Source of the DNA: Schaalia canis
Lineage (GTDB): Bacteria > Actinomycetota > Actinomycetes > Actinomycetales > Actinomycetaceae
Assembly (NCBI RefSeq): GCF_003858455.1
Contig: NZ_RQZF01000004.1
Span: 90,511-154,510, forward strand
DNA: 64,000 bases
Direction of reading: 5' to 3'
This document shows, one piece after another, positions 35,554 to 44,201 of this stretch. The notes beneath the pieces are model-generated. The model did not search any database. It worked only from the letters and a program-made list of their open reading frames with translations, and was not told where the DNA came from. Every line of letters starts with the position of its first letter. Within the stretch, counting starts at the first letter, position 1. The translations under genes and the position numbers were made by a program.

Positions 35554-37007
35554 TTCAACCCCGCTTCCAGAAGAACACGGGCAATCGGAGCGGCAGAGGT
35601 GCCGCCATGGGGGACGGGATCAGTGTCATCTCCTTCAACGAGGACGGCAAATGCCAACTGAGGGTTATCAGCGGGAGCAAAACCAATGGCCCACGCATTA
35701 GCGAAACCGGAACCATCTCCGAGCTCGGCTGTGCCTGTCTTTGCTGCAACCAAGCGTCCTGGAATATCCAGAGCATTGGCGGTGCCATAGGGCTGGTGGA
35801 CAACGTCACGCATCATGGCATTGAGTTGGGCGGCAATTTCAGGGCTGATGGCGTTGGAGTATTCCTTCGCCGTCGTTGTCGATCGAACCTGCAGGTCAGC
35901 GTCAACGATGTCAGAGACGAGGAACGGCCGCATGACAACACCATTGGCGGCGATACCCTGTGCCACCATCGCCATTTGCAGCGGCGTTGCCTGAACGGTG
36001 TACTGGCCAATCGCAGCCAAAGCGGTTTGCGCTGCGTCCGTCTCGTCAGGGAAGTACGACGGCGTCACTTCGAGGGGAATATCCAGATCACGGCCGAAAC
36101 CAAAACGTGAGGCGACAGTGGCAAGATCCTTGGCGTTGAGCTGCTCGCTTGCTTTGACAAAGGTTGTGTTGCACGAGCGGGCGAAGGCTTCTTGCAGGGT
36201 TGGATTACCGTCACCGCATTCGGAGGATTCGATATTTGACACCTGCGTGGACGTGCCCGGCAGATTGACAGTCACAGGAGACAGGATGCGTGATTCCGGG
36301 GTGAAAGCACCCTTTTCCAGCAACGCGATGGTCGTGAGGATTTTCGCGGTCGACCCGGGTGCGTAACGGTTTCCGGCAATGGCACGGTTCGTCAGGGGAG
36401 AGCGCGGGTCCTCAATGAGGGCTTCGTGAGCGGCTTCGGCTTCAGCAGAATCAAACACGGCCAGGGCGTTCGGATCGTAGGAGGGCGAAGAGTACAGGGC
36501 CAGAATCGCCCCCGTTTGCGCGTTGAGAACGACCACGGCCCCCTTGCGGTTGCCCAGTTGCTCTGCCGCGAGGCGTTGCAAGGTGGGGTCGATTGTCAGT
36601 ACGAGGCCACCGCCCTTACGGCTTTCGCCGGCAAAAAGGTTACGTAAGCGTTGGCCAAGGAGGGCCTGGGATTCACCGTCAAGCACGTTCTCAGCGACAG
36701 CCTCCAGGCCGGTGGCGGTGGTGAACGCGGATGAGAAGTAGCCGGTCACGGGTGCGTACAGAGGGCCTTCGCTGTAGTGGCGCTGGTAGCGTTTGGAGTC
36801 CTCAATCTTTTGTGAGGACGCCACTGCTGTTCCGGCGACAATGATGGGGCCACGGTCAAGGGAAGCGGAGTGCAAGATCGTGCGTGAGTTCCGAGAATCC
36901 GCATTCAAGCTGGGTGCTTGAAGAACTTGGATATTCGACACCGCTAGGCCAAGGATGGCAAAGAGGCCCATGATGACGATGAAAATCCGGCGAATTTGAG
37001 TGTTCAT
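35550..37007 (-). CDS. pbpA: Penicillin-binding protein PbpA (class B transpeptidase)
   Basis: This transpeptidase crosslinks peptidoglycan, probably together with the adjacent RodA-type glycosyltransferase. The active-site motifs are STAK (in APGSTAKI), SCN (in ARSCNTTF) and KTG (in AAKTGTAEL). The N-terminus has a membrane anchor (IRRIFIVIMGLFAILGLAV). ATG 37007 is chosen because AAGGAG lies 7 bases upstream and it overlaps the rodA stop as ATGA. This gives 485 residues, normal for the family. Confidence 0.95.
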   Translation of the reverse strand: MNTQIRRIFIVIMGLFAILGLAVSNIQVLQAPSLNADSRNSRTILHSASLDRGPIIVAGTAVASSQKIEDSKRYQRHYSEGPLYAPVTGYFSSAFTTATGLEAVAENVLDGESQALLGQRLRNLFAGESRKGGGLVLTIDPTLQRLAAEQLGNRKGAVVVLNAQTGAILALYSSPSYDPNALAVFDSAEAEAAHEALIEDPRSPLTNRAIAGNRYAPGSTAKILTTIALLEKGAFTPESRILSPVTVNLPGTSTQVSNIESSECGDGNPTLQEAFARSCNTTFVKASEQLNAKDLATVASRFGFGRDLDIPLEVTPSYFPDETDAAQTALAAIGQYTVQATPLQMAMVAQGIAANGVVMRPFLVSDIVDADLQVRSTTTAKEYSNAISPEIAAQLNAMMRDVVHQPYGTANALDIPGRLVAAKTGTAELGDGSGFANAWAIGFAPADNPQLAFAVLVEGDDTDPVPHGGTSAAPIARVLLEAGLK

Positions 37008-38422
37008 GCCTGCGCTCCTTCTGCTGCCTTTCGCGCAGCGGGAGCATCGCCCAGAAGGAAAGAACCTGACACCCACGGCGTGTAGTTGTGCGAGGGGCGT
37101 CGCGCGGCGTCAGAAATGCGCACCAGAAGGGCGATGGTTAACCATGATGACACCATGGAGGAACCGCCAGCGGCGAGGAAGGGCGCAGTCAAGCCGGTGA
37201 GGGGGATAACGCGGGTGAGGCCGCCCAGCACGACGAAAACCTGCAGGGCAAGGGAGAAGCTCAGGCCCGTTGCGAGGAGTTTGCCGAAGCCGTCGCGCAC
37301 GCCAATAGCGGCGCGCAGACCGCGTTCAATGAGGATGAGGTAGAGCATGAGGATCGCTGCCAGGCCGGTCAGGCCCAGTTCCTCAGCAAGGGAGGACAAG
37401 ATGAAGTCTGAGTTGGCTACCGGCACCAGTTGCGGGTAACCCTCGCCCCATCCTGTGCCGGTCAAACCACCAGAGGCCTGACCAAAAATCCCTTGCACAA
37501 GCTGCTGGGAGCTACCAACTTTGGCGCTGTAGACCTCTGGATCCATAGCGTTGAGCCAAATGTTGAATCGCACGCCAACATGCGGGAACGCCGAGATGGC
37601 AAGAACAACGGCGGGCGTAAACAGAGCAACACCGATGATCAGCCACGAGACGCGGTTGGTTGCCACATACAGCATGGCAACGAACAGGCCGAAGAAGAGT
37701 AGCGAGGTTCCCAGGTCGCGCTGGAAAACGAGGATGGCAATACCAATGAGCCAAACGGCAATAATTGGCCCCAGGTCGCGCCCACGAGGAAGCTGCAAAC
37801 CGAAAATCTTCCGGCCGGCGATTGCGAGTTTGTCGCGGTTAGCAACCAAATAGCCAGCGAAGAAAATCGCCAGCGTAATCTTGACGATTTCACCGGGCTG
37901 GGCGGAGAGCGGGCCGAGCTTAATCCACACGCGGGCGCCATAGGTTTCCACGCCCAGGCCTGGAATAACTGGCAAGAGCAGGAGAATCAGAGAGGCAACG
38001 CCGAAGGTGAAGGTAAAGCGACGCAGGGAACGGTGGTCGCGTACAAAGAACAACGCGATAGCGGCAAGAGTGATCGCAATGCCAACGTAGATGAGTTGAT
38101 TCAACCCCACCGTGTCCTGGCCGAGAAGCTCATAGGACATATCGAGGCGGTAAATCATCGCCAGGCCAATGCCTGTCAGCGCCACAGAGATCGGCAAAAT
38201 AACGGGATCAGCATAAGGGGCAAGGATATGCATGCCGACTTCAGCAACAACGGCCAAAACAATGAGGATGACAATATGCTGGCCGAGGTTACCGGGAACC
38301 TCGCCTGTGCGGTTAATGGTGGTCAGCGCATACCCGCCCACGCCCAATGCGACAGCAATGAGCATGAGAAGCATTTCAACGACGCGGCGAGGACGCGCTG
38401 GTGCAACACTAACCGTTGCCAC
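37004..38422 (-). CDS. rodA: FtsW/RodA/SpoVE family peptidoglycan polymerase
   Basis: This SEDS-family glycosyltransferase polymerises lipid II. About ten to twelve membrane spans are visible, with the conserved Trp-Leu-Pro-like loop replaced here by NIWLNAMDPEVY and the family segments GLTGTGWGEGYPQLVPVANSDFILSS and EELGLTG. GTG 38422 is chosen (VATVSVAPARPRR) because a GGGGG lies 5 bases upstream; an in-frame start 28 codons further would overlap the phosphatase gene more. It is coupled to pbpA. Confidence 0.94.
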   Translation of the reverse strand: MATVSVAPARPRRVVEMLLMLIAVALGVGGYALTTINRTGEVPGNLGQHIVILIVLAVVAEVGMHILAPYADPVILPISVALTGIGLAMIYRLDMSYELLGQDTVGLNQLIYVGIAITLAAIALFFVRDHRSLRRFTFTFGVASLILLLLPVIPGLGVETYGARVWIKLGPLSAQPGEIVKITLAIFFAGYLVANRDKLAIAGRKIFGLQLPRGRDLGPIIAVWLIGIAILVFQRDLGTSLLFFGLFVAMLYVATNRVSWLIIGVALFTPAVVLAISAFPHVGVRFNIWLNAMDPEVYSAKVGSSQQLVQGIFGQASGGLTGTGWGEGYPQLVPVANSDFILSSLAEELGLTGLAAILMLYLILIERGLRAAIGVRDGFGKLLATGLSFSLALQVFVVLGGLTRVIPLTGLTAPFLAAGGSSMVSSWLTIALLVRISDAARRPSHNYTPWVSGSFLLGDAPAARKAAEGAQA

Positions 38423-39722
38423 GGGCACCCCCTGACTGCTGCGTAGCATCTGACTGGGGTGTTGTCGGAGGCGTGAGGTAGGTGGTCGCTGAGGTGTGCT
38501 GCGCATGCTTGAGTGCCGCTTCGCGTAGCTGCATCACATACTGGTCGATCTCGTCACGGGAGCTGCGCATGACGGGCTCTTGGAGGCGTTCACGTTCAAC
38601 CTGCGGCAAAGACTCCAGGGAAATGTCGGTGATCTCAACAGGGGTGGACAGTTCCCATGATCCAAGGGACTGTGGGATCCCCTGATAGATGACAACCTTC
38701 CCCTGAGAACCCAGGACGTAGAACTGGGTCTGCGCCCAGGTGTAGCCCAACCATCCACTGCCCAGCACGATCGCGGTGACAATGAGGGAGATAACCGGCG
38801 TCCACCAGCGTGCGCGGGCGGGTTCGTCTGCGTCGGCGTCCTCGTCAAAATAGTCGGATGCGCCCGGCTGGGTAGAAAGCGCAGCGGCACGTCCCGCTGC
38901 TCCAGGTCCCATCCGAGAGGGCGCCGTGCGGTCAATAGCGGCAGCACCCACGATCTGTGGGGTGGTGTCGCCGCCGCCTGTGGAGGGAACAACGTCGGCA
39001 ACAATACAGGTGACATTGTCGGTTCCACCGGCGCGCAGAGCGAGATCAATGAGAGCATCAGCGCACTCACTGGGATCCTCGTAGTCACGCAAGGTCTGGG
39101 CAATCGTGTCGTCAGAGACGAGGCCAGACAGGCCATCAGAGCATAAAAGCCAACGGTCGCCTTCAACGGCTTCACGTACGGTTTCGTCAGGGATGGCATC
39201 AACTTCGTTGTAGCCCAAGACCTTGGTGACAGCATTGCGCTGCGGGTGATCGAGAGCTTCCTCGGGGGTGATTTCCCCTTGAGAGACAAGGAATTGCACG
39301 AACGAGTGATCGGTGGTGATCTGGGCGAGTTGCCCGTTGCGCAGCAGGTAAGCGCGAGAGTCTCCAATGTGAGCCATCGCGAGCTTATTCCCCGATCGCA
39401 AAATCGCAATGCAGGTGGTGCCAAGGCCAGTGAGTTCAGGTTCGCGTGTAGAACGATCCAGGAGTTCAGCGTGCGCATCCAGGAAAGCTTGGCGTAGCAG
39501 AGGAAGCAGAGTGTCAGCCGAGTGAGACTCAAGACCAAGGGGGGCAAGGTGAGCGACAGCAACCGAGGAGGCAATATCGCCACCTGCCGCGCCACCCATA
39601 CCGTCGGCCAGGACAAGCAGGTTATGGCCCGCATAGCCCGAATCCTGATTACTGGATCGCTTCAGACCGATGTCAGATCGGGCAGCGTATCGGAACTCAA
39701 CGTTAGGGGGGGCCATGATCAC
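38409..39722 (-). CDS. pstP: PP2C-family protein phosphatase PstP
   Basis: This membrane-bound Mg/Mn phosphatase reverses phosphorylation by the kinases of the operon. The metal-binding aspartates are in VLADGMGGAAGGD, AHIGDSRAYL, LCSDGLSGLV and GGTDNVTCIVAD. One membrane span (VISLIVTAIVLGSGWLGYTW) leads to a small extracellular domain. The GTG at 39722 overlaps the fhaB stop by 4 bases; ATG 39716 is an alternative. Confidence 0.95.
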   Translation of the reverse strand: MIMAPPNVEFRYAARSDIGLKRSSNQDSGYAGHNLLVLADGMGGAAGGDIASSVAVAHLAPLGLESHSADTLLPLLRQAFLDAHAELLDRSTREPELTGLGTTCIAILRSGNKLAMAHIGDSRAYLLRNGQLAQITTDHSFVQFLVSQGEITPEEALDHPQRNAVTKVLGYNEVDAIPDETVREAVEGDRWLLCSDGLSGLVSDDTIAQTLRDYEDPSECADALIDLALRAGGTDNVTCIVADVVPSTGGGDTTPQIVGAAAIDRTAPSRMGPGAAGRAAALSTQPGASDYFDEDADADEPARARWWTPVISLIVTAIVLGSGWLGYTWAQTQFYVLGSQGKVVIYQGIPQSLGSWELSTPVEITDISLESLPQVERERLQEPVMRSSRDEIDQYVMQLREAALKHAQHTSATTYLTPPTTPQSDATQQSGGARGNG

Positions 39723-40201
39723 CGCACCAATTCAAGGGTTGTTTGGCCGATTCGGACGGTGGTTCCGGGCGCAAGCGGACGAGGCTCAGTGAGACGTTCA
39801 TCGTCAACGAAGGTGCCGTTGCGTGAACCGAGGTCTTCAATCCACCATCCGCCCTCGCCGGGGGAAAGGCGGGCGTGACGACTTGAGGCGTACTCGTCTT
39901 CGAGGACCAGTGAGGATGAGGGGGAGCGGCCAATCGTGATGGGAGAGTTACTCAGCGGCAGGATCATGCCCACCAATGGGCCGCCTGTGATGAGCAGTGA
40001 CTGGGGGATGGATTGGGAGGACGAGCGTCCTCGGCGGGATTGTTTGCGCCGCTGGTCAGCACTTTTGCGGCCTTTCCCGCGCGGGGTGACGACGGTGCCG
40101 AAAATGTCGCGTTTAAGCACGGCGACGGCTCCGAACACCATGAGCCATAGTAAAAGGAGGTATCCGAGGCGAAAGATATTGAAGGCGAGGTCACTGGTCA
40201 T
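39719..40201 (-). CDS. fhaB: FHA-domain membrane protein FhaB (FipA)
   Basis: FHA domains bind phosphothreonine on kinase targets. The N-terminus is a membrane span (LGYLLLLWLMVFGAVAVL). A basic linker follows, and the FHA domain (about 75-160) has the conserved IGRSPSSSLVLEDEYASSRHARL and NGTFVDDERL. The start shares one base with the fhaA stop (TAATG). Confidence 0.93.
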   Translation of the reverse strand: MTSDLAFNIFRLGYLLLLWLMVFGAVAVLKRDIFGTVVTPRGKGRKSADQRRKQSRRGRSSSQSIPQSLLITGGPLVGMILPLSNSPITIGRSPSSSLVLEDEYASSRHARLSPGEGGWWIEDLGSRNGTFVDDERLTEPRPLAPGTTVRIGQTTLELVR

Positions 40202-40911
40202 TAGCTGACCTCGGGCGTCACATCGGAAGGGTGGGTCCAGAACATGATGTTCGTGCGGCCAATGGTGATCTGGTTGCCGTCAACGAGGGTGGCGGCGTCA
40301 ATGCGGTGGCCCTCCACGAAAGAACCGTTGGTGGATCCCAGGTCTGTGGCGATAACACCAGTGGGAGTAATACGTAGTTCAAGGTGACGGCGGGACACCC
40401 CACCGTCATTGACGACAATGTCAGATTCGGAGCCTCGGCCCAAAACAGTGACGGCTTCTTTCAGGAGCCAGCGTTCCCCTTCAACCTCGATAATGGGGTG
40501 TTCAGGTGAGGGGGCAACCGCGGTTGCGGGAGCGACGGAACCACGCCGATTGGCGGTGTCGATGCTGAGTTGCCCGGTCGCTTCAACGGCAGAGAGTTCA
40601 AAGATTACTTCAACGGGGCCAAGGAGGGCGTATCCGTGGAAGGCCGCGTGTTCGGTGGCCTGCAGTGCGAACTCTTCAGCGAGGACGGGCAGTTCGGCCC
40701 CGAGAGTGTCGGCGTCTCCTTGGGCGATATGAACGGTGAAGTGATTGGGGGCAATGATGCGGCTGGAAGAGACGGCGGAGGTGTTGTCATCCATGGCCCG
40801 CTGGATAGCCGTTGTAATGTCAACTGGCTTCAGGCCGGATCGGAACACGCGGGAGAAGGCGCTGTTGACTCCTCGTTCCACAGCATTTTCGAAACGGTCG
40901 AAGATGCTCAT
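40201..40911 (-). CDS. fhaA: FHA-domain protein FhaA with DUF3662 domain
   Basis: The first gene of the operon encodes a 236-residue protein. Its N-terminal DUF3662 domain (about 1-120, MSIFDRFENAVERGVNSAF) and C-terminal FHA domain (VLGRGSESDIVVNDGGVSRRH, STNGSFVEG) match mycobacterial FhaA. There it binds phosphorylated MviN and regulates lipid II supply. The linker between the domains is much shorter than in mycobacteria. The operon promoter should lie in the 170-base gap upstream. Confidence 0.93.
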   Translation of the reverse strand: MSIFDRFENAVERGVNSAFSRVFRSGLKPVDITTAIQRAMDDNTSAVSSSRIIAPNHFTVHIAQGDADTLGAELPVLAEEFALQATEHAAFHGYALLGPVEVIFELSAVEATGQLSIDTANRRGSVAPATAVAPSPEHPIIEVEGERWLLKEAVTVLGRGSESDIVVNDGGVSRRHLELRITPTGVIATDLGSTNGSFVEGHRIDAATLVDGNQITIGRTNIMFWTHPSDVTPEVS

Positions 40912-41081
40912 GCTCGTTTACTCTCCTCTCCCCACATTTGCAGGGTCCATCAAGGGCGGTGCCATGTCATGCGTGAGGCTGATGGGATAACAAAAGTCTC
41001 CGGTGCCGACACTACCGCCACAGCCAGTCTAGCCACTTCATTAGAAAGATGGGTGCATGATTTCTCTTAACTGTCGAAATT

Positions 41082-44000
41082 TCACGAGAAATACGTCGCG
41101 CCAACAACAATGCCAAGCACAGCTGCAAGGGTGACCATCACGCCGGAGACGTCCCTCCACCCCACTGTGGGGGAGGTTGAAGGAAAGGGCGGGATCCCGC
41201 CACGCATACTCATTGCGCGCCCCAGGTCATTCGCGCGCTGAGCAGCAACCGAAAGGGAAGCGGTCACTACGTCGCTTAGATGCGAGAAGAGCCGAGGCCC
41301 TCCCTCAGAGCCGCCCTGCGCGTGACGGAGTACATAGTGGCGCATGGCGAGCGTGTCGCTAATACTTTGAGACTGGTCACGCATGAGAGGAACACTTTTC
41401 AGTGTCATCGCCATGACATGCGCCCATTCCTTCACAGGCATGCCCACCCACCGTAAAGGCGCGAGGAGTTGACGAATCGCCGCTGGGAAGGCAGATGGTG
41501 GAGAGGTCCACAAGATGATGGCCGTTCCCCACATAATCACGACGGTTAACACGAAGGCACGCACAAAGATGAGTAGGCCGTCACCCAGCCAGGCTCCCAC
41601 CATGCCGCCGACCATTCCCGCCCAGAACCACAGTGGGAACCGTGGGATCGCACTGCGAGGGACGCGCGCCACAAAGGATGCGGCAGCAAGAACAGTCGCA
41701 CTGACCAGTAACGATAACCATGTGGGGACAAAAAGCACAGTCGTTGACAGGGCCGCCCAGCACAGGATCTTCGTCCCCACCCACATGCGCGAAATCCCGC
41801 TATCCCAGGGGAGGGGGCGCGGCATTGACGGCGAGGCCGGACGATGAGGGCGGGCCTTGCGGGGCGAGGCCGTCTGCTCGGATCGCCCAAGCGACTGTGA
41901 TGCCTCGCTGACTTGTGTCACCCCGCTGACCTGGGACACCCCGTGAACCTGTGACATCCCGTTAGCCTCGGAGGAAGACGGAAGGGTGGGCAGGTCAGAA
42001 GGGTCATAAAGGCGCCCATTTTCCAGCAGAAGATGCCGGTCACATAAGCCTACGAGCCCTTCAACATCGTGGGAGATGATAATGAGGGCCATGCCCTGTC
42101 GACGCTGCGCAGCCAGAAGGGACACCAGGTGATGACGCGCCTGCCTATCCAAACCCGCAAAAGGCTCATCAAGAATAAGCACTGAAGGTTTCGAGGCCAA
42201 CAGACCTGCCAAGACAACGCGGCGCATCTGACCGCCAGAGAGCTGGTCGATACCGCGCTCAGCGAAAGAAACAGGCAGGCCCACCGACTTCAGAGCCCGC
42301 TCAACAACGAGCGCACGTTCATCCTCAGAGAGGCCATGCGCGCCAGCGGCCTCGACAATATCCTCACCAACAGTGGGACGAAGGAGCTGAAGTCGAGCGA
42401 ATTGATGAGAGATACCCACAGCGCCCACGCGCGTCCACATTGGGCGATTCGCCAACAGACAGCGGCCCCAGGTGGGAGTAACCAGACCGGCCATAATACG
42501 GGCCAAGGTGCTTTTCCCCGAACCATTCTCGCCAGTAATCAACACAGACTGCCCAGGAGAGACAATGCAATCAATATCGTGCAGGACGGGCTTTTCCCAT
42601 GGCGTGAGCACGTCGTAATAATGGTGGACTCCCGACAACCACAGGTGCTCAACCTGACCATCTGGACTGAGGCGCTGAGCCGCCTCACGATTCCCCTGCA
42701 CGGCGAACGCCTCTGCACTGTGGTGCTCACCTGCGTCACTGGGAGGAAGCGAGGCAACAGAGAAAGCATCCCCTAAAAGGGAAGAACGCCCGTCACGCAC
42801 AGCCTGCGCACACTCAGGATCCCCCTCAGGGGGGCCATCAAAAATGACCTTACCTGCCTCTATTCGCACCAGGCGAGTGGCCCCAGCGGCCTCGCACAGG
42901 TCATGGGTAATGTGGATAACGCAAGTGCCCTCCGCAGCAAGCTCAGCAAAAATACTCAAAAGGCGCTCACGGCCAGCCGGGTCAACCATGGCCGTCGTCT
43001 CATCACAGATCAGCACAGCAGGTGCGCGCATCAACGCCCCCGCTAAGGCGAGGCGCTGCAACTCACCCCCCGATAAGCGTCGTGTCTGCAACTCGCTTTT
43101 CTCTGCCAAACCAACACGCTCTAAATACCGGCGGGCGAGGGCATGAAGTTCGTGAGCCTGAGAGGCGTCAGCAGGATGCAGACCCCACAAAATGTCCTCC
43201 CACACGGTATCGCCCACCACCTGCACTTCACTGCGTTGCGTGAGGAAAGCCGTGCCACCCACCTGACCTAAACCACGCGAACCAGGAGAGATAACCTGCC
43301 CACCACCGGGTGTGGCACCCGCAATGATCGAAGCCAAGGTCGACTTCCCAGAACCATTCGCCCCCGCAATGACGACAAACTCTCCGGCCTCGAAACGCAA
43401 GTTCACATCCGTTAAGACGGCCCGCGCTTCATCCTCGTAGGCAAAAGACACCCCGCGAAGTTCCAAAGGGAGCGGAGCCGGAAAGTCCTGCCCGTCCCCC
43501 ACACCACCAGTAGAGGGAATGAACCTAACTTCGAGGCGATCACAATGCGAGCCATAATGCAGGCGACGCAAAACAGCGCCCAAAAGAATAAACGACACAA
43601 GGGTTGCCGCAAAGGTTCCCACAAGAACCATCACAGGTACCCACACCCACCAATAGCGCAAAAAGACATCAAGTAGCCCAGTGGCCTGCTCGACAACGCC
43701 AGATGCTCCCGGCACATAAGCAAGCAGCTTCACATAACCGGCTAAACCACTGCGCATCGCCTCAAGAAAAAGGATGCGCGACTGCTCAAACAGCCACAGC
43801 AAAGCAACAGTCACGCCGCCCAGGAACACACCAAGAAACACTCCCACGACACCGGCCCCCGCGCGCCCCACCCCTCGACGGTGGAGGGCGCCGATCGAGG
43901 CTCCAATCACACAGGATTGAGCAACCTGAGCGGCCGTTAACGCGCCACCCACAGCCCCCGACACAACAATCGCCGCAACCACCACCGCAAGCGTCGCACG

Positions 44001-44201
44001 AAAGCGAAAAGCCGTGGCCACCATCGCAATCGGCACAATCGCAGCAACCTGGAAAGCAAGCTGAAAAACCGGAAAAACAGTAGACAACACCCCCAAGGCC
44101 ACCGACAAGCCCGCCATAATCCCCGTATTAGCGATCTCAACGGCAGAAAGCGGAGTGCGCCGAGGGCAATCTGCACAATCAGAGCGCATCGATGTGGCCA
44201 C
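41082..44201 (-). CDS. Single-chain ECF transporter (S-A-A-T domains fused)
   Basis: The 1039-residue protein joins all parts of an energy-coupling-factor vitamin or metal importer. Residues about 20-225 form a six-span S-like domain. ATPase 1 has Walker A GANGSGKST (about 278-286) and LSGGELQR. ATPase 2 has GENGSGKST (about 555) and LSGGQMRR. From about residue 800 a CbiQ/EcfT-type domain carries the AMSMRGGIP motif. Between ATPase 2 and the T part is a repeated V(S/T)QV linker (MSQVHGVSQVSGVTQVSEA). The GTG start shares its G with the deacetylase stop. The substrate is unknown and no riboswitch is visible upstream. Confidence 0.87.
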   Translation of the reverse strand: MATSMRSDCADCPRRTPLSAVEIANTGIMAGLSVALGVLSTVFPVFQLAFQVAAIVPIAMVATAFRFRATLAVVVAAIVVSGAVGGALTAAQVAQSCVIGASIGALHRRGVGRAGAGVVGVFLGVFLGGVTVALLWLFEQSRILFLEAMRSGLAGYVKLLAYVPGASGVVEQATGLLDVFLRYWWVWVPVMVLVGTFAATLVSFILLGAVLRRLHYGSHCDRLEVRFIPSTGGVGDGQDFPAPLPLELRGVSFAYEDEARAVLTDVNLRFEAGEFVVIAGANGSGKSTLASIIAGATPGGGQVISPGSRGLGQVGGTAFLTQRSEVQVVGDTVWEDILWGLHPADASQAHELHALARRYLERVGLAEKSELQTRRLSGGELQRLALAGALMRAPAVLICDETTAMVDPAGRERLLSIFAELAAEGTCVIHITHDLCEAAGATRLVRIEAGKVIFDGPPEGDPECAQAVRDGRSSLLGDAFSVASLPPSDAGEHHSAEAFAVQGNREAAQRLSPDGQVEHLWLSGVHHYYDVLTPWEKPVLHDIDCIVSPGQSVLITGENGSGKSTLARIMAGLVTPTWGRCLLANRPMWTRVGAVGISHQFARLQLLRPTVGEDIVEAAGAHGLSEDERALVVERALKSVGLPVSFAERGIDQLSGGQMRRVVLAGLLASKPSVLILDEPFAGLDRQARHHLVSLLAAQRRQGMALIIISHDVEGLVGLCDRHLLLENGRLYDPSDLPTLPSSSEANGMSQVHGVSQVSGVTQVSEASQSLGRSEQTASPRKARPHRPASPSMPRPLPWDSGISRMWVGTKILCWAALSTTVLFVPTWLSLLVSATVLAAASFVARVPRSAIPRFPLWFWAGMVGGMVGAWLGDGLLIFVRAFVLTVVIMWGTAIILWTSPPSAFPAAIRQLLAPLRWVGMPVKEWAHVMAMTLKSVPLMRDQSQSISDTLAMRHYVLRHAQGGSEGGPRLFSHLSDVVTASLSVAAQRANDLGRAMSMRGGIPPFPSTSPTVGWRDVSGVMVTLAAVLGIVVGATYFS

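Noticed and set aside
38534..39634. 366-codon minus-strand open frame in another phase
   Set aside because: It overlaps the PP2C phosphatase gene, whose metal-binding motifs fix the correct frame.
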